From Maratus speciosus (Eukaryota > Arthropoda > Arachnida > Araneae > Salticidae), in NCBI GenBank assembly GCA_963932465.1, contig OZ010790.1, positions 352,991,087 through 353,055,086 on the forward strand: a stretch of 64,000 nt of DNA, read 5' to 3'. Below, piece after piece: positions 47,142 through 59,910 of this stretch. The translations under genes and the position numbers were made by a program. Numbering within the stretch: the first letter of the stretch is position 1; every line of letters starts with the position of its first letter. The notes under the pieces were generated by a model that saw nothing but the letters and a program-made list of their open reading frames with translations, was not told where the DNA came from and did not search any database.

Positions 47142-47574
47142 AGCTCAATTTAATGTTTCACGTGAAAATCTTTCACCTAAAAAGAAATAAATCATTATTA
47201 CGGCTTTTGAAATTTTTGCAACAACGAAGTAAAAATGTTACATTTTCTATGAAAAAATGTCCGTTCATTTTCAATGAAAAAAAACGAAAATTGGATTTAT
47301 TAAGAAAAATAATTGAATAATGTAAACAAAAATTAGCCCATGTTTCTCTTTGGGTTATAATTCAACCATATTCAAAGGCATTTTACCATTCGTTTTGACC
47401 CTGACGTCAGGCAAACATTTTAAATTTATAATATCATTAGAATTAGTAAAGAATAAAAAAATGAGTGGCATCAGGGACAAAAAGGTGGAAGAAAAAATGA
47501 AAAAGTTATCATCTCCATATGCTTTTCCATGTTAAATTAACATTGAGAAGTGACACTGGAAATAAATAAGTATT
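46449..47574. other. Unique centre of the large-inverted-repeat element
   Basis: Single-copy AT-rich DNA. A plus-strand open stretch (46420-46659), LYVELHHNVGCCLPMCNSIC-like in content, has no family I know. An A43 run lies at 47097-47139. No transposase motifs. Confidence 0.4.
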
Positions 47575-48374
47575 GTGCTGCCGCGCAATACTTAAGTACG
47601 TACCTTCATTTTTTTGCTTCCTTATGGGAACAGCGAATTTTGAGCTTATTCTATCAATGATAATTTTCAGAAGTTTCAAGCTATGATTTTGAGACTTTTT
47701 ACAAAAGTTCCTCTATACATTTAGCTAACACATTATGCACATTATATTGTTATTGCGTTCGGGCATGCGCAGTGAAACATTATTTAGTAAACTTACTTAT
47801 TTTTCATACAATCTTGGATATATTTTAATTCTGATTGCACGGTATTGTGTATAATGCTGTTTGTCATATCATTTGAAAATAACTTTTCTTTTATATTAAG
47901 ATCTCTGCGAATTGTAAGCAAAAAACATGGCGAAATTTGGCACTGTTTTTATAAAAACCTTAATTTTTCTACAAGTATACATGCTATCCTCATAAAAATG
48001 AACATAAATTATTACAATAAGCCACTTAATCATAATCTACAGTTTGAATGCTTTTACAACATTAGTTTTGGCAGGGTTTACCAAAAGATATTCATTCTTT
48101 TTCAATTTGTTGACGGTCCCGTGCGAGGTTTCGTGAAAAAATCTTCGCGGACATATATGATCTATACTATACTGTTTACACACCTGGAGTTTCAGGTTAA
48201 TTCCTCATGTATTTTTCGAGATATTTAACAAAACGTCTAAAATCGCAAGTGGAGGGTCCCTTTTATCCGTACAGTGTATATAAGCAATACTATAAATTCA
48301 CTTTATGAAGACACCCTTCAAACTGACACTGATATATATATATACTTAAACAGCTGATTCTTGATTTTTTTTTT

Positions 48375-48408
<34 letters not shown>

Positions 48409-49939
48409 TTTTTTATTTTTTTTTTGCTAGTTCGCCTTTAATATTCGCAACTCCTCAAATGTCAAAACAGAAAATGTAGATGACGAATACTTTATTTAAA
48501 ATAATTAAAGTTGTCAGTTAAGACGTCCGTTAAAAGTTTTTCGTTAACCTTTTTAATCTTCTGCTCCCATGTTGGATAATATTTTTGTGAGTAAAATGAA
48601 AATATAGAAGTCTGAAGAAAAGTAAAAGACTGAAATTGCTCTGAGTTATAACTGAAACAAAGTGTGCATATTCTGTCGATAAAGTTAGAAAACAAATATT
48701 GCGATTTTCGATATCTAGTGACTAGAATAAACTATGAGATTTTTCTGGATAAAAATTTTAATGTTTCTGCTAAATAAGTTCATGCCTTTGTATTGAGATT
48801 TTTAGAAAATGATGAACTTCCTTTGTGGTAGTACTTAAATATTTCTCTTAAATTTTCTACTGTATTTTAATTATCTTAGTTTTCTTCTATGAATAACTTA
48901 CCCTGCTTGGAACTACATAAAATCTTGAAAAAGAAATATGCTTAAAGCGTAAACTGACCTAGTACATATCAACCGTCTGTTAACAATAATTAATAAATAA
49001 TTTTAATTCATTTTTAATCATGTGATTACAATGATTTTTTGTATGTCCTTTGTTAAACTGGAAACTTTATTTTTATAGAAACCCATTTATAAATTTAAGG
49101 ATTTTATTAAATTCTGAATTTAAATGTATAATGTCTTAAAAGAATTCTTTAATTAAAAATTATTTTCATTTATAAAACACTTAGGAAATGACTTCGTTGC
49201 ACAATGTATTTTTTTAAATACCAAATCTTTTATTTTTTAAACAGAACTTGTATAATGCTAATTTTGTAAATTTGATGTAACTGTGAATAGAATTTGCACT
49301 CCTGATATCATTAAAATGATAGAGACAAATTATTGATAGTGATATTTATCAGGCGTATCTATCGAAAACGCATGATATTTTCCAGATGACATTATGGGAT
49401 AAGTTCACGAATTTTCCAATGGATAATTTCTCGAGTGTCAGTCATCAGCTGGCAATTAAATGATAGTGGTAGATCTAACTGTTCCCTAACTTCTACAATT
49501 TAAATAAGTACTCTCATGTTTTGGAGACTTATACCAAAATTCTGAAAACGAATTATGTTCATTTAGGCAAAAATGTATAATAATATTAAAAATTTAACAG
49601 TTTTACGTTTTTCATTTGAAACGCTTAAGAGTCACAAATGTTTCAATTTTATTTTTTACTTAGAAAAAGATATCCTGAGAATTTAAATCAATTATGTAAA
49701 ATAATATTCTACATCCAAATGTTTCAACATTGCTTTATATACAAGTAAACAATTAAAATTATCTTTTTAATAACAACAACAACAACAACAAAAAAAAAAA
49801 AACATACGTGCATATAATATAGGAAAATAGCTTTTGTAGAAAGACCAATCCTAAAATCCTTAACTTCGCATTAATAAAACTTTTTTAATTTATAAAAATA
49901 TGAGTTTTTTTTTATACTACTCTTTAAGTAGTTATGTTG

Positions 49940-52116
49940 TAGGGGAAACTGGGATGAAAGGGACACTCAAAATTTGAGGACGAAAATAAAATGCAGAAAT
50001 TTTCAGCTTTGGCTCAATCGATGGCGATACTTGTTCTGCCTTAATAATCTTTAAAACTGACGTCAGAAATTGTAGCGTTGTAGGTGGTGAAATCAAATCT
50101 TGTTTTTGAAATAAAAAAGTAAATTTTGATCTTTCTTTTCTTTTTTTCTTTAAAAAAAATTAATATTGCGTTTAGCATTGTAATAGTTATGTTATTTAGC
50201 ACTATAAAGTATACACTTTATATGAATGCCGGTACATTTTGCTAGCTAAAGTACTGTCATGCATGAATACATTTTTTACTTAGCTCGGTGGGTATGGTGT
50301 TGAAAGGGACAGTAACTGAGGGGTTGAAAGGGACATGTCCATTTCAACCCCTCGTGTTTTATTTTTATTTAAACAAAATATTATTTATGTTTTGTGAAAT
50401 TTATGTTAAGGTTTCAGTTTTTTATGTAGAATGAATGAATGCATTACTATGTATAACAAAAATATGCAAATATTACAATAACATATACCTACAATTTTGG
50501 TAATTTTTTCCTTTTCCAAAAATCATCAAAAGTCAATATGCTTCAAAAATATAAAAGGAAATTTTAGAAAAATCGAATTACTGAAGAAGAAATGATGTGT
50601 GTTGTATCTGAAGAATAGGACAAAAGAGTGTTTGTTAGATCAGCAGCGAAAAGCCTACGGCATTGAAAAGTCCTGTTTAGAAAGAATTGTTGTAAAATGT
50701 AAGAATGCACAACAGATTAATTTCAATACACCCATTTGGTAATAAAGTTTTTAGTGAAGTTCAATAAAAAGAGTTAGCTTCAAATTTGCTTTAAGCATCT
50801 AATATGAACTATGGTTTAACAATTGTGCATATGAGTATTAAATTTCTTTGAATTCTCGAAATATGTCCCTGGCTTGGGACGCAAACAAGCTAGCTGGAAA
50901 TGATTGGATCCAAGAATTTAATCAACAAAATTCATTACCCTTCTCTTACAAAAACCTATAACCATTAGTTTAAAAAGAAGTACAAGTTTCAACAAAGCTA
51001 ATGTTGTTATTTTTTAAACACCTTTAGTCAGTTAAGAATCGCTAAGAATTCACACGGAATATAATATATATCTGTGATGATAGAGGTTTAATGACAAAGC
51101 AGAAGCCTCCAAATATAGTAGTAAAACGTGGTGAAAGCAATTTTCTGACGTAACATCAGCTGAACGTGATCAGCTTGTCACACTTTAGTTTCTGTATCAG
51201 GTAACTTTGTTCAACAGCATTCGTTTCCCCAAGGAAGAATTACAAAGAGTTCATGCTCGGAGCTGCCCCATCCCAAAGGCTTAGACTTGCTCATCAAAGT
51301 TGGTGGATGACCGCAGAATTTTCTTAAAGCAATTGTGCATTAGCCTAATATTCTAGTTGTTCCAAAACTGATCCTACACTTCTCTTATTTGATAATTATG
51401 AAAGCAATACAGATATTAAGGCAATAAAATAAATTTTCGAAAGGTAATGAAATAATCATGGTAACATAAAGGCCACAGTTTGTCCACAAACTCCTGAAAA
51501 GCACTCGGAATGAATTCGAAGTACATTTTTTCAGAAATTAAAGGATTAAAACCACTTTGTACTTACAGATACTATTGAAATTAATGACGCGAATATCAAT
51601 GATATTGTGATGAAGTTACCTAAATTCGTAACTGGTGGTGAGACAGGTAGAGCTAAATCTTTCTTAAAAATTTTTATTTAGAGTTTTTGTTTTGTGTTTT
51701 AGAGAATTTTTGTCAAGTAGACCTAAACAAGTTATTTCTCTTTTTTTTTTTTTTATTATATGTTGCAATATGTTTTATTTTTAATTGTGTATTATTATAT
51801 TTTATTTTTGAATAACGTAATCGTAAACAAAAAAGAAAAAAAAATTCATAAAATTGTTTTATTTATGTGTATCCCTTTCAACACCGCACAGTGTTCCTTT
51901 CATCCCCCACAATGGGATTAAAAGGGACATTTCTCCGAATTTATAAAAATGCGTACAAATTTTAAATTACTGTATTTGAGGATAAGAGGTTTTACTAGTA
52001 TAAAAGCAAACGTTTTTGACTCGAATTAGGCGCAATCATGATAATGATATCTATTAATGTCATTATTTTATAAGCTTATAAAGACAAAATGTCCCTTTTA
52101 TCCCCACTCTCCCCTA
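49940..52116 (+). mobile_element. pogo/Tigger-like element
   Basis: TA at both ends (49940-49941, 52115-52116). Inverted termini are GGGGAAACTGGGATGAAAGG and, reversed, GGGGAGAGTGGGGATAAAAG. The motif AAAGGGACA recurs near both ends (50317 and 51921). Duplication copy A lacks it at about 41478. 2.18 kb, with a decayed DDE transposase on the plus strand. Confidence 0.85.
50538..51681 (+). pseudogene. pogo-like (DDE/CENP-B type) transposase remnant
   Basis: The first ATG (50538) gives MLQKYKRK, then RITEEEMMCVV and a degraded helix-turn-helix, with AYGIEKSCLERIV matching the psq-type 'AYGIPKSTL' motif. Later frames show GNDWIQEFNQQNSLPF, the part of the CENP-B-type HTH that precedes the catalytic core. 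YICDDRGLMTKQKPPNIVVK has the first acidic residue (usual form DETG), and PTLLLFDNYESN the second. The stretch between them is scrambled by stops and indels. The C-terminus fades out at about 51680. Confidence 0.75.
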
Positions 52117-54475
52117 CTTACTTTTAAAAACTAATTGATATTAAAAGTAAACAATTTATCTTTGTAAAACGTAAAAAGTAAATACCCGTGTGAATATTCT
52201 GATGATTTTCAAATGCATTGTTAATATACAATAAATATTAAACATAATTCTCTTTAAGTACGTATTTATGTATTGTAATATTATAGCATAGTATTATTTC
52301 TCTGCTAAAGTAGACTGAAAACAGAAACATATAAAAGAATGTTTGGCGTTTTTTTTTTTTTTTTCGGGGTTAAATATTTATGTATATTCTATAGGTCAAA
52401 ATATCGTCCAGATCGTATGCATTTACAATGTTTATGGTATTATCTGTAACTTAAAGCAAATATTTTGATTATAAACACTATAAGCAATGTTTTCTTTTAA
52501 GATATATTAAAAATGCAGCACATAAATATCACTAAATTTGTTTTACTTCCAAACAATTGCAAAAAATTAGGCGAATTTTGGACATCCTAATAGGTTTCAG
52601 GTTATAATCTATATTACTTTGATTTTACTCATTTTCAACGAAAGAAAAACTAACCTACGGCATTAAATTTCTTTTTTCTCATTTAAATAATCTTATTTAA
52701 AATATGACCGATATTTCGTATTATTTTAAAATGCTTATTTAACGAATATATAAAGTCATTGATTTTCAATTTGTTTCGTATATTAATTTAAAATTCAAGT
52801 CCATACTATATCATGTAAATTACATTAATATCTTTTGTATGTTAAACACTGATATTCTTTTCTGGAATATCTAAATTGAAATTTCTATAAAATATTTATA
52901 AATGAATTTTAAATATTTTTAAAACATTAATTTTTCAATCCATAGGAATGTTATTGTAATATATCAATTTAATATAGAATTATTTTTTGTTTAAATATAC
53001 TTTGCAACAAAACGGAAATCTCTAATGTAATAACACTTAATGTTTAAAAAAAAATTAAATACCGAATCATTAAACATATTTCAATTCCAAAGAGCGTATT
53101 AAAGTTTTTATAATATATCTTTTCAAAAATACAATAAAGGAAAAATATTAAAAAAATATGACGCTTTTATAAACTTAATTTTCTATTCTTTTGAATCAAT
53201 TTCGCATATCTTTCACAAAATAGCGAATGCTCTTACATACTATTCATCTGAAATAATTCTTTAGAAGTATTCCTCTCATTATATTCCAGTGATATTAAAC
53301 ATTATTTGGAAATTGCAAAAAACTCTTACATAACTACTGATATCCATGATGTTTAAAATTTTACATAATTTGTCTTCGCTGGATATTTATTTACGGTAAA
53401 TTCAAAAAGACCATTAATGACACTTAAGAAAGCGAATTATTCATCTTACAAAAGCGAAGTTTCTAAAACTTTTTTACGTTTAATGACCTGAAGTAAAGAA
53501 AAATGATGACACTTATTTTAAGAAATGTTATTTTAATTTATAAAAAAAAAATGCCTTAGATTATATTTAACAAAAAAAGTTTTTTACAATATGAAATACA
53601 TTACAATGTAACATACATTAACATGTTAAAACATGTTAAGATAATGAAAGAAAAAGACATATTATAAATATATGTGTGGAAATAAAACACAAATTAAGTT
53701 ATATTTAAATAGACACATCATTGTTACTGATTTTCCCTCAAATGTTTGACTTGGATAAATCTCTCCACTGGGTACTACCCTCGTAAATGTTAAAAAAAAT
53801 GGGAAAGGAAGATATATGCCTTACTTTTTGAGGCATACTTTTTCAGACAAATATTTTTTTTCAATCCTCAGAATTTATATTGTAACAGTTAAAGGACAAT
53901 TTATCGTGATAAAAGTATATAATTAGACTATGTTTTGTGATTACAATGCAAAACCGACAATTATTAAGCACCTTCAAACGGCTCAGAAGTGCAAAATAGT
54001 TCTCATGTTTTATTAATGCTTCATGTCTGCTTTAGTTCTAAATTTTGCACATTCCACGTAATATGACGTTTCAGATGGGGGGATTTCAATTTTTCATCTC
54101 AAAATGAATTTGTAAAAAGGTTCGATAATAACTTTTCAACCTTTAAGTGCAACAGTAATTAACTATAATAAAACAAAATATTTAAAATCATGTACAAATC
54201 ATTTATTTATTTCACAGAGGATAAACAACAAATATATGTGATATTTTGCTTATATCTTTTGCTTACATCTTTAAAATTAATATGTTCTTACATAACAATG
54301 AAATATATTATTTAGCATTAGGTTGGTAAACGGGGTAAAGATGACGCCCTGAAACTTCCATGATTTTCTTGAACATAATAAATGCATATTGTTAACAATA
54401 AAAGTATATTATACAATTAATAATAATATATGTTATAGCCAAGATTGATCATATCAAGGATTAGTTAACAATTAA

Positions 54476-54718
54476 AAAAAAAAATTCTCCAACAGAAGAT
54501 ATATGAATATCAGTTTTCTAAGGATGAAATAGAAAATTTCTGAGAAATGTACTATTCGTCATCTTGATTCACGTAAGGGGTGTGATAACGAATAGGTAAC
54601 AATATTCATTATTAAGTATCGATCGAAACAGGTTTTTAAGACCGAAGCAAAGATAGAAACCGAATTTCGGTAATCTTCCTATTTTCAGCCTAAAACAAAA
54701 ACGAAAATGCCCAATTTT

Positions 54719-54753
<35 letters not shown>

Positions 54754-57640
54754 TTTTTTTAATAATTAACGCATACATAAGTACACATAATTATTATTTA
54801 ATGATACGTGTCACCCAAGTTGGATCTCATTGCCTCTGACCAAAACTTTTTATTTTCATACTAAATAAAACGTAATTAAATCATCACAGAAAATGATTTT
54901 CGTGCGAATTTCATCTAATCAAAAAACGTATTAGTTATACATACCGTTTTCGTAAATGATCATCTGTTATACTTGAACTTCCTGAAAGAGTATTCGAAAC
55001 ACTTCTGCGTTTTCAAACGAAATATTTTCTTTTACAGTGAAATCTGCAGCTTTTAATGAGCACGTGAAAAGGGACTTCAAATTTAGTCATATATGCATTT
55101 CTTGCTTTATAATGTGCACTCAGGTCTTGAGTAAATCGTGACTGATAATTATAAATAGTAAAATTCATTGCAATAAACAAAGAGCGTCTTATTAATGAGT
55201 AATGGTGAAAATTTTCGAAAGAACAAATTATATTTCTGGAATACAGATTGTTTCGATCGAGTTTCGTCACGGCCGAATTTTCGGCAGGATTTTCGCCGAA
55301 AACGAATGTTAGTCGAAACACAGCTTTTGAGCCGAAAACGAAAACGGAACCGAAAAGCAAAATCCATATCTGAAGGTTTTGTGAATTGATTACCTAACAA
55401 CGAGAACAATGAACATGAATGCAAAGTTTGAAGGTAAAGCTTAGGAACTAAAATTTAAACTTCTCTAATCTAGACAGATAACGTACTCTTTTCTGTTACT
55501 TCTCTCCATTGCTCTTTCCTTCTGTTATTATATCTCATATATTATTGTCATCTTCGTCATCTTGCCTCACACCGCCGTATTTGTTTAAATAAGCTTTATG
55601 AGTGTATCTTTCACCGTAAACAACATATATTTCGTATTATTTTTTTTTTACATTTTCAGTTTCATTTTAATAATATCATAGTAAGGGATTAAAGTATTAT
55701 CGTGCATATTCCCTTGAATTGTTATTGCATATAAAATTTTTATTGTGTTGTATATAATTTGTATTTTATTGTATATAAAAATTATTGCAACACGTTGAAA
55801 AACGGAACTGAGGCTCACAACTACTCACATGTTGCTCCGATGGATACTGGTGATAGCGAGTTATAAGAAATTCCACTGAGGGTGTCTGGTCCATAAAGCC
55901 ACTTGCTGCTACGCATGATCGGAGAGCAGGGTTAGGTTCTTTATATAATCTACATTTCCCATTTACTTATAAAAAACAAAGATAAACAATTTTAAATTTA
56001 ATCGATACAGCTATTTTAACAAAATTACTGATTTTTCAATTTGAAAAAATGAAATTTGAAATTTGAAATAAAATTTTACCGAGAGACTAAAAATTGGATA
56101 CTTTTAAATGCAACTTAAGACAAAAAATTACATTTATTATATTTCATCTAATGTGCTTCAAAATTGGCTCTAGTACCAGAGTTCTGTTTCATACCACACA
56201 GAAACCTTCTCGTGCAGTTACTGCAGCAAAATCATTATTTCAGGACCTATCGGGTTTCGAAGGTGATAAACCGTAACTTCATTTATTTTAAATAATTCTT
56301 GGAAATATATATTTTTTAAATTATTGTGTTCTATTTTTCATTTATCAAAGTGTTATTTTTCTTTTTTTACTATTATGTTGTCTCTGTAGTTTAAATTTAA
56401 TAGGTATAATTATATAATATAAAATTTAAAATACAAAGAGTGTAAATTTGTTATTTTGTTTTGATTTAATTCTCGGTATAATTATATGCGTATATTTGTT
56501 TTTATTAAATATGGCAAGCAGAAATGTTGTTCACTTTTATGCAGGCTCCAAGTAAATATTTTTACATAACTACTTATTTTCTTTAAATTCAGTGATATTA
56601 TTAATAATAAATCCAAATTATTTGGACGATATTTGTCCTCAATTTGAATTACAATATTTTTTATCTAATCATGTACAATGAAATGAACATTACTTTGCTT
56701 CTTAAAAAGTATCTAGCCAAAAATGGCCCTTTTATTCAAATAAAATTTTAACAGCATTTTTAGGTGCGTTTGTAATAATATAAATACGTAGCATCTATTA
56801 TCGTTTTCTGGCCCATCCGTCTGTCTGGCTGTCGTCAGACAGCCTACAACAGCGCAAAAACTACCCAACCGAATGGTTTGTAATTTAATGTATATATATA
56901 GACGTTCCAGGATTTTGTCGAGTCATGTCAAATTTAAGAAATCTTAATCAAAACGATAAAAGATATCAATAAACGTTTTCTTTATTCTATTAAATCCTAT
57001 GATACGTAATTAATTCAATGATATATCACAATATGTAATAATTCTAGGTTTCCATGGTGATTACGTTATATTTAAGAAGGAGTGATATTATTTCCGTATT
57101 ACTGAATTTAGTTTATATAATCGTAATATATTTTATATTCATGCATTTTGTATAGGAGTGCACCAGCTATAGCACCAAGATCTGAATATTTATAAAACTT
57201 GCTAAAGTACGAATGCTCCGCATTTGATACGTTTGACGTACAATTTACTTTTGTTTAAATTAAATTTTAACAATATTTTTAAGCACGTGAAAGAGAAAAT
57301 AACACATAATGTATTACATTATTTGATTTTAATCAAAATATATCTAAAGGAAATTGTTCTTTTTATTAATATAAAAGCTGCTACGAAGTGCAATGGTAAA
57401 AATTATCTAACTACTTAATATTTTGAACGTTTTTGATAATCTCAAATTTGCTGTTATTTTTAAATTAAAATAATCATGTACTGGGAAGCTCTAAACCAAA
57501 AAAAAAAAAAAGTTTCATAATTAAATTAAAACATCTTCAAATAAAATACATTATGTTAAATATAATTTTTGCAGTTAGTTTAATTTTAATAGCAGTATAA
57601 ATCATAATAATAAAAAAATGTATAATTGATGTCTCAAAAA
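54476..57640. other. Intergenic DNA
   Basis: (TTTA)n at 54717-54757. At 54615-54690 and 55260-55360 there are many CGAAA/CCGAAAAC motifs, possibly a decayed element. A region at 55800-55940 is less AT-rich. At 56155-56270, after CTCTAG, one frame reads FSCSYCSKI, reminiscent of half a C2H2 finger, but it stops soon. TCTGTCTGGCTGTCGTCAGA at 56819 forms a short hairpin. None of these supports a gene call. Confidence 0.4.
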
Positions 57641-57675
57641 TAAAATAATATGCATAACATGATTCATTTCATTAG

Positions 57676-58050
57676 ATTTTTCATTTTTTAATGACCTTAT
57701 CCACAGACAAGAACATAACAATCAAATTAATGTAAAATTGCTCGAATTTTCTTCTCAAATAATCATCTATCACAGACTTCAGCAGGAACATAATTGGAAA
57801 CCATAAACTCTCTTTAGAGGTCAATTAACGAAAATTATTATCTGGAAAATGACTTTTGTGAAAAGAAGCCATCTTCTTTTTGTATGCAGGAAAACGTGTA
57901 ATTAGGAAATGACATTTAAAGGGCATTTATGATGTGTTGGCATAAAGTAATCTGTAACTTTTGGCTTGAGAAAGGAAATTTTAGAAAGCAATTTTTTAAT
58001 TTCATTATTAATTTATTGATAATTTTTGTTCATTAATATTTTATAATATT
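57676..58050. repeat. Local repeat family, copy 1 of 4
   Basis: Shared core: ATC-TCACAGACTTCAGC, ACATAATTGGAAACCATAAA, TGTAATTAGGAAATGACAT and GAAATTTTAGAAA. Related copies are at 59915, 60950 and 63270. The copies differ by substitutions and indels, so the amplification is old. No coding content is recognised. Confidence 0.75.
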
Positions 58051-58204
58051 AATTCTTTTTATAAAAATGATAAATGTTGTAAATAAAAGCATGAGATGAA
58101 ATGCAATATTCCCCTTTGATTCAATCTTAAAATACACAATATGAATATAAAAAATCTCCCTTTTTTATCTGCAAAGGCCATAAAGATGGTAATAATAATA
58201 GGAC

Positions 58205-58383
58205 GTTACAAATTTAAAATATACATTTTATTTAAATTTCCTAGAACTTTCAGCCTGCAATCCCACAAGCCAACGTCAGGGAATAATTTTAATAATTCAA
58301 TTAATTAATAAAAATATTCCCTGATAATGTCCGCGTGGTTGCAGGACTGAAATATTAGGAAATGTATATTTTTAACTTGTAAC
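58205..58383. mobile_element. Palindromic MITE
   Basis: 179 bp with inverted ends GTTACAAATTTAAAATATAC and, reversed, GTTACAAGTTAAAAATATAC. Internal arms are TTTCCTA...TTTCAG-CCTGCAA and TCAGGGAATA. It is nearly a complete hairpin around an AATTAATTAATA centre. Confidence 0.8.
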
Positions 58384-59452
58384 ATTTATATTATCATTAT
58401 CTTTGTCGCCTATTAAGTAAAACAGTAAGCTTTTAAGAGTTCATATTATGTATTTTGTGGGTATACATACTGTTTATAAAAATTAGTTTTATTAAAAAAA
58501 TAAAGTTATAATGTTACAGTTTAGAAAACAATAACTTAGAAATTACTATTGAATTTACCTGCTAAGTCGTAATAAGGGAGAAAAAAACGCAAATTACTGT
58601 TGATAATTTTCCTTTTTAAAATGTACACAGTCTATCTTATTTCTATTACATTCTTTTTCTTTGAATCATTTAGTCATTTTTGTTAAAAGAAGTAATACTT
58701 TCCTACTCCGTATTTTCTGAAACAGTAGAATGGTTCCACTTACTTAAATTTTAATACATAAGAATTTGTAATGTAAACACAAAAGGTATCTTTAAATATT
58801 TTGTCAATATTATAACCAATATTTACAGTTTAAGTTATTTATTACGGTGAAAGATTATTACAACTAGAAAATATTGGATACAATGAAACTTTCAAAGCTC
58901 ACCGTTGTTTCATGTAACTTTCTGAATTAACTTTATGAATTCAAAAATTTTTCACTGGAAAATTTTTCTCTGTTTATTATAAATCATTAAGTGTAGAATT
59001 TGCATCATCATAAAAGATATAATGAACATCTAAAATTAGAAACATTAATAAGTTGGTTGATTTTAAATTAATTGATTTTCTCAATCAATATAATAATGTA
59101 GAGAAAATTTATTGTTACCGATATCTATATTTTATGTCTCAGTTCAAAACATACTAACAACAATAAAAAAATCATTATTTTAGGAAAAATAAAATGTTTT
59201 ACATAACTGATAACTAAATAATTTCGTTTTTCAAAAAACATAGTCATGAGCAAAAAAAAAAAAAAAAAAAGCAATTTAACAAATTACAACGACCATTTGG
59301 AAAATGATTTTTTCAAAGACTAAAATTTAAGACATAAAAAATTGCACAGAGTTGATGATACATTACGTAAACCATGAATTAAACATTAATAGTGTTATTA
59401 CACGTAAAAATTGCAAGCGACAAAAATCGCCTACATATTATCCACCTGAAAC
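58384..59452. other. AT-rich spacer of the local repeat
   Basis: Includes a stretch (about 58890-58990, CACTGGAAAATTTTTC) related to 60640-60720, so the repeated unit extends beyond the listed core. An A-run lies at 59252-59270. No genes. Confidence 0.5.
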
Positions 59453-59854
59453 TTATGTATTATCCAAGCATTTCATTTGCTGTTCGGGAAAAGGCTTTTC
59501 CATCGTAGAAATCTGACGACCCATTTTAAGTGAAATTTCATTCTTAAACTTCTAAACATCCCACAATATTACATTTTACACCGTCGTATAGAAAAAAAAA
59601 TGTACTTTTAAATGCAATGTGTTTGAAAGCTGTATCTCAATTTGTTTCTGAGTTATTAATTTTTCTTTGTAGTTTTTATTACTTTTTTGTCATACTGGCA
59701 ACAGAAGTATACATCTCTGTTGAAAGTAAAGGTAAAATACAAATTACTGTATAGACCAATCAGAAAACTAATACAATGCGGATTCAACCAATAAAACTCT
59801 TCAGATATGCTTTTGATTTCCTACCCTGACGAGGACAATAGCCATTTTTCCAAA

Positions 59855-59910
<56 letters not shown>

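Larger units (their letters stand above)
45094..48276. mobile_element. Large-inverted-repeat element, Tc1/mariner-like ends
   Basis: Bounded by TA (45092-45093 and 48277-48278). The left end CACTATATGGTCAAAGG and the right end, reversed, CACTGTACGGATAAAAGG continue as inverted repeats for about 700 bp (to about 45790 and from about 47575). Arm landmarks are GATTTTAGACGTTTTG, CATTTTTATGAGGATAGCAT and CACTGCGCATGCCCGAA. The copy A site GGGATACTATACTACC (39826) is unoccupied. No transposase is recognised inside. The centre holds a separate palindrome. Confidence 0.85.
44270..54475. repeat. Segmental duplication, copy B
   Basis: The diverged tandem partner of 38340-44000. It is longer because of two private insertions, 45094-48276 and 49940-52116. 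Removing them leaves about 4.8 kb, against about 4.7 kb for copy A without its MITEs. No genes recognised. Confidence 0.85.

Noticed and set aside
38340..54475. LTR pair of a giant retroelement
   Set aside because: The two copies are adjacent tandem segments of several kilobases without TG...CA ends, primer site or coding core between them.
55013..55424. Overlapping ORFs on both strands rich in R, F and K
   Set aside because: They arise from repeated CGAAAAC motifs read in several frames, which is a repeat and not a protein.
56094..56276. Half zinc-finger-like FSCSYCSK
   Set aside because: No histidines follow at C2H2 spacing and the frame stops within ten residues; chance is likely.
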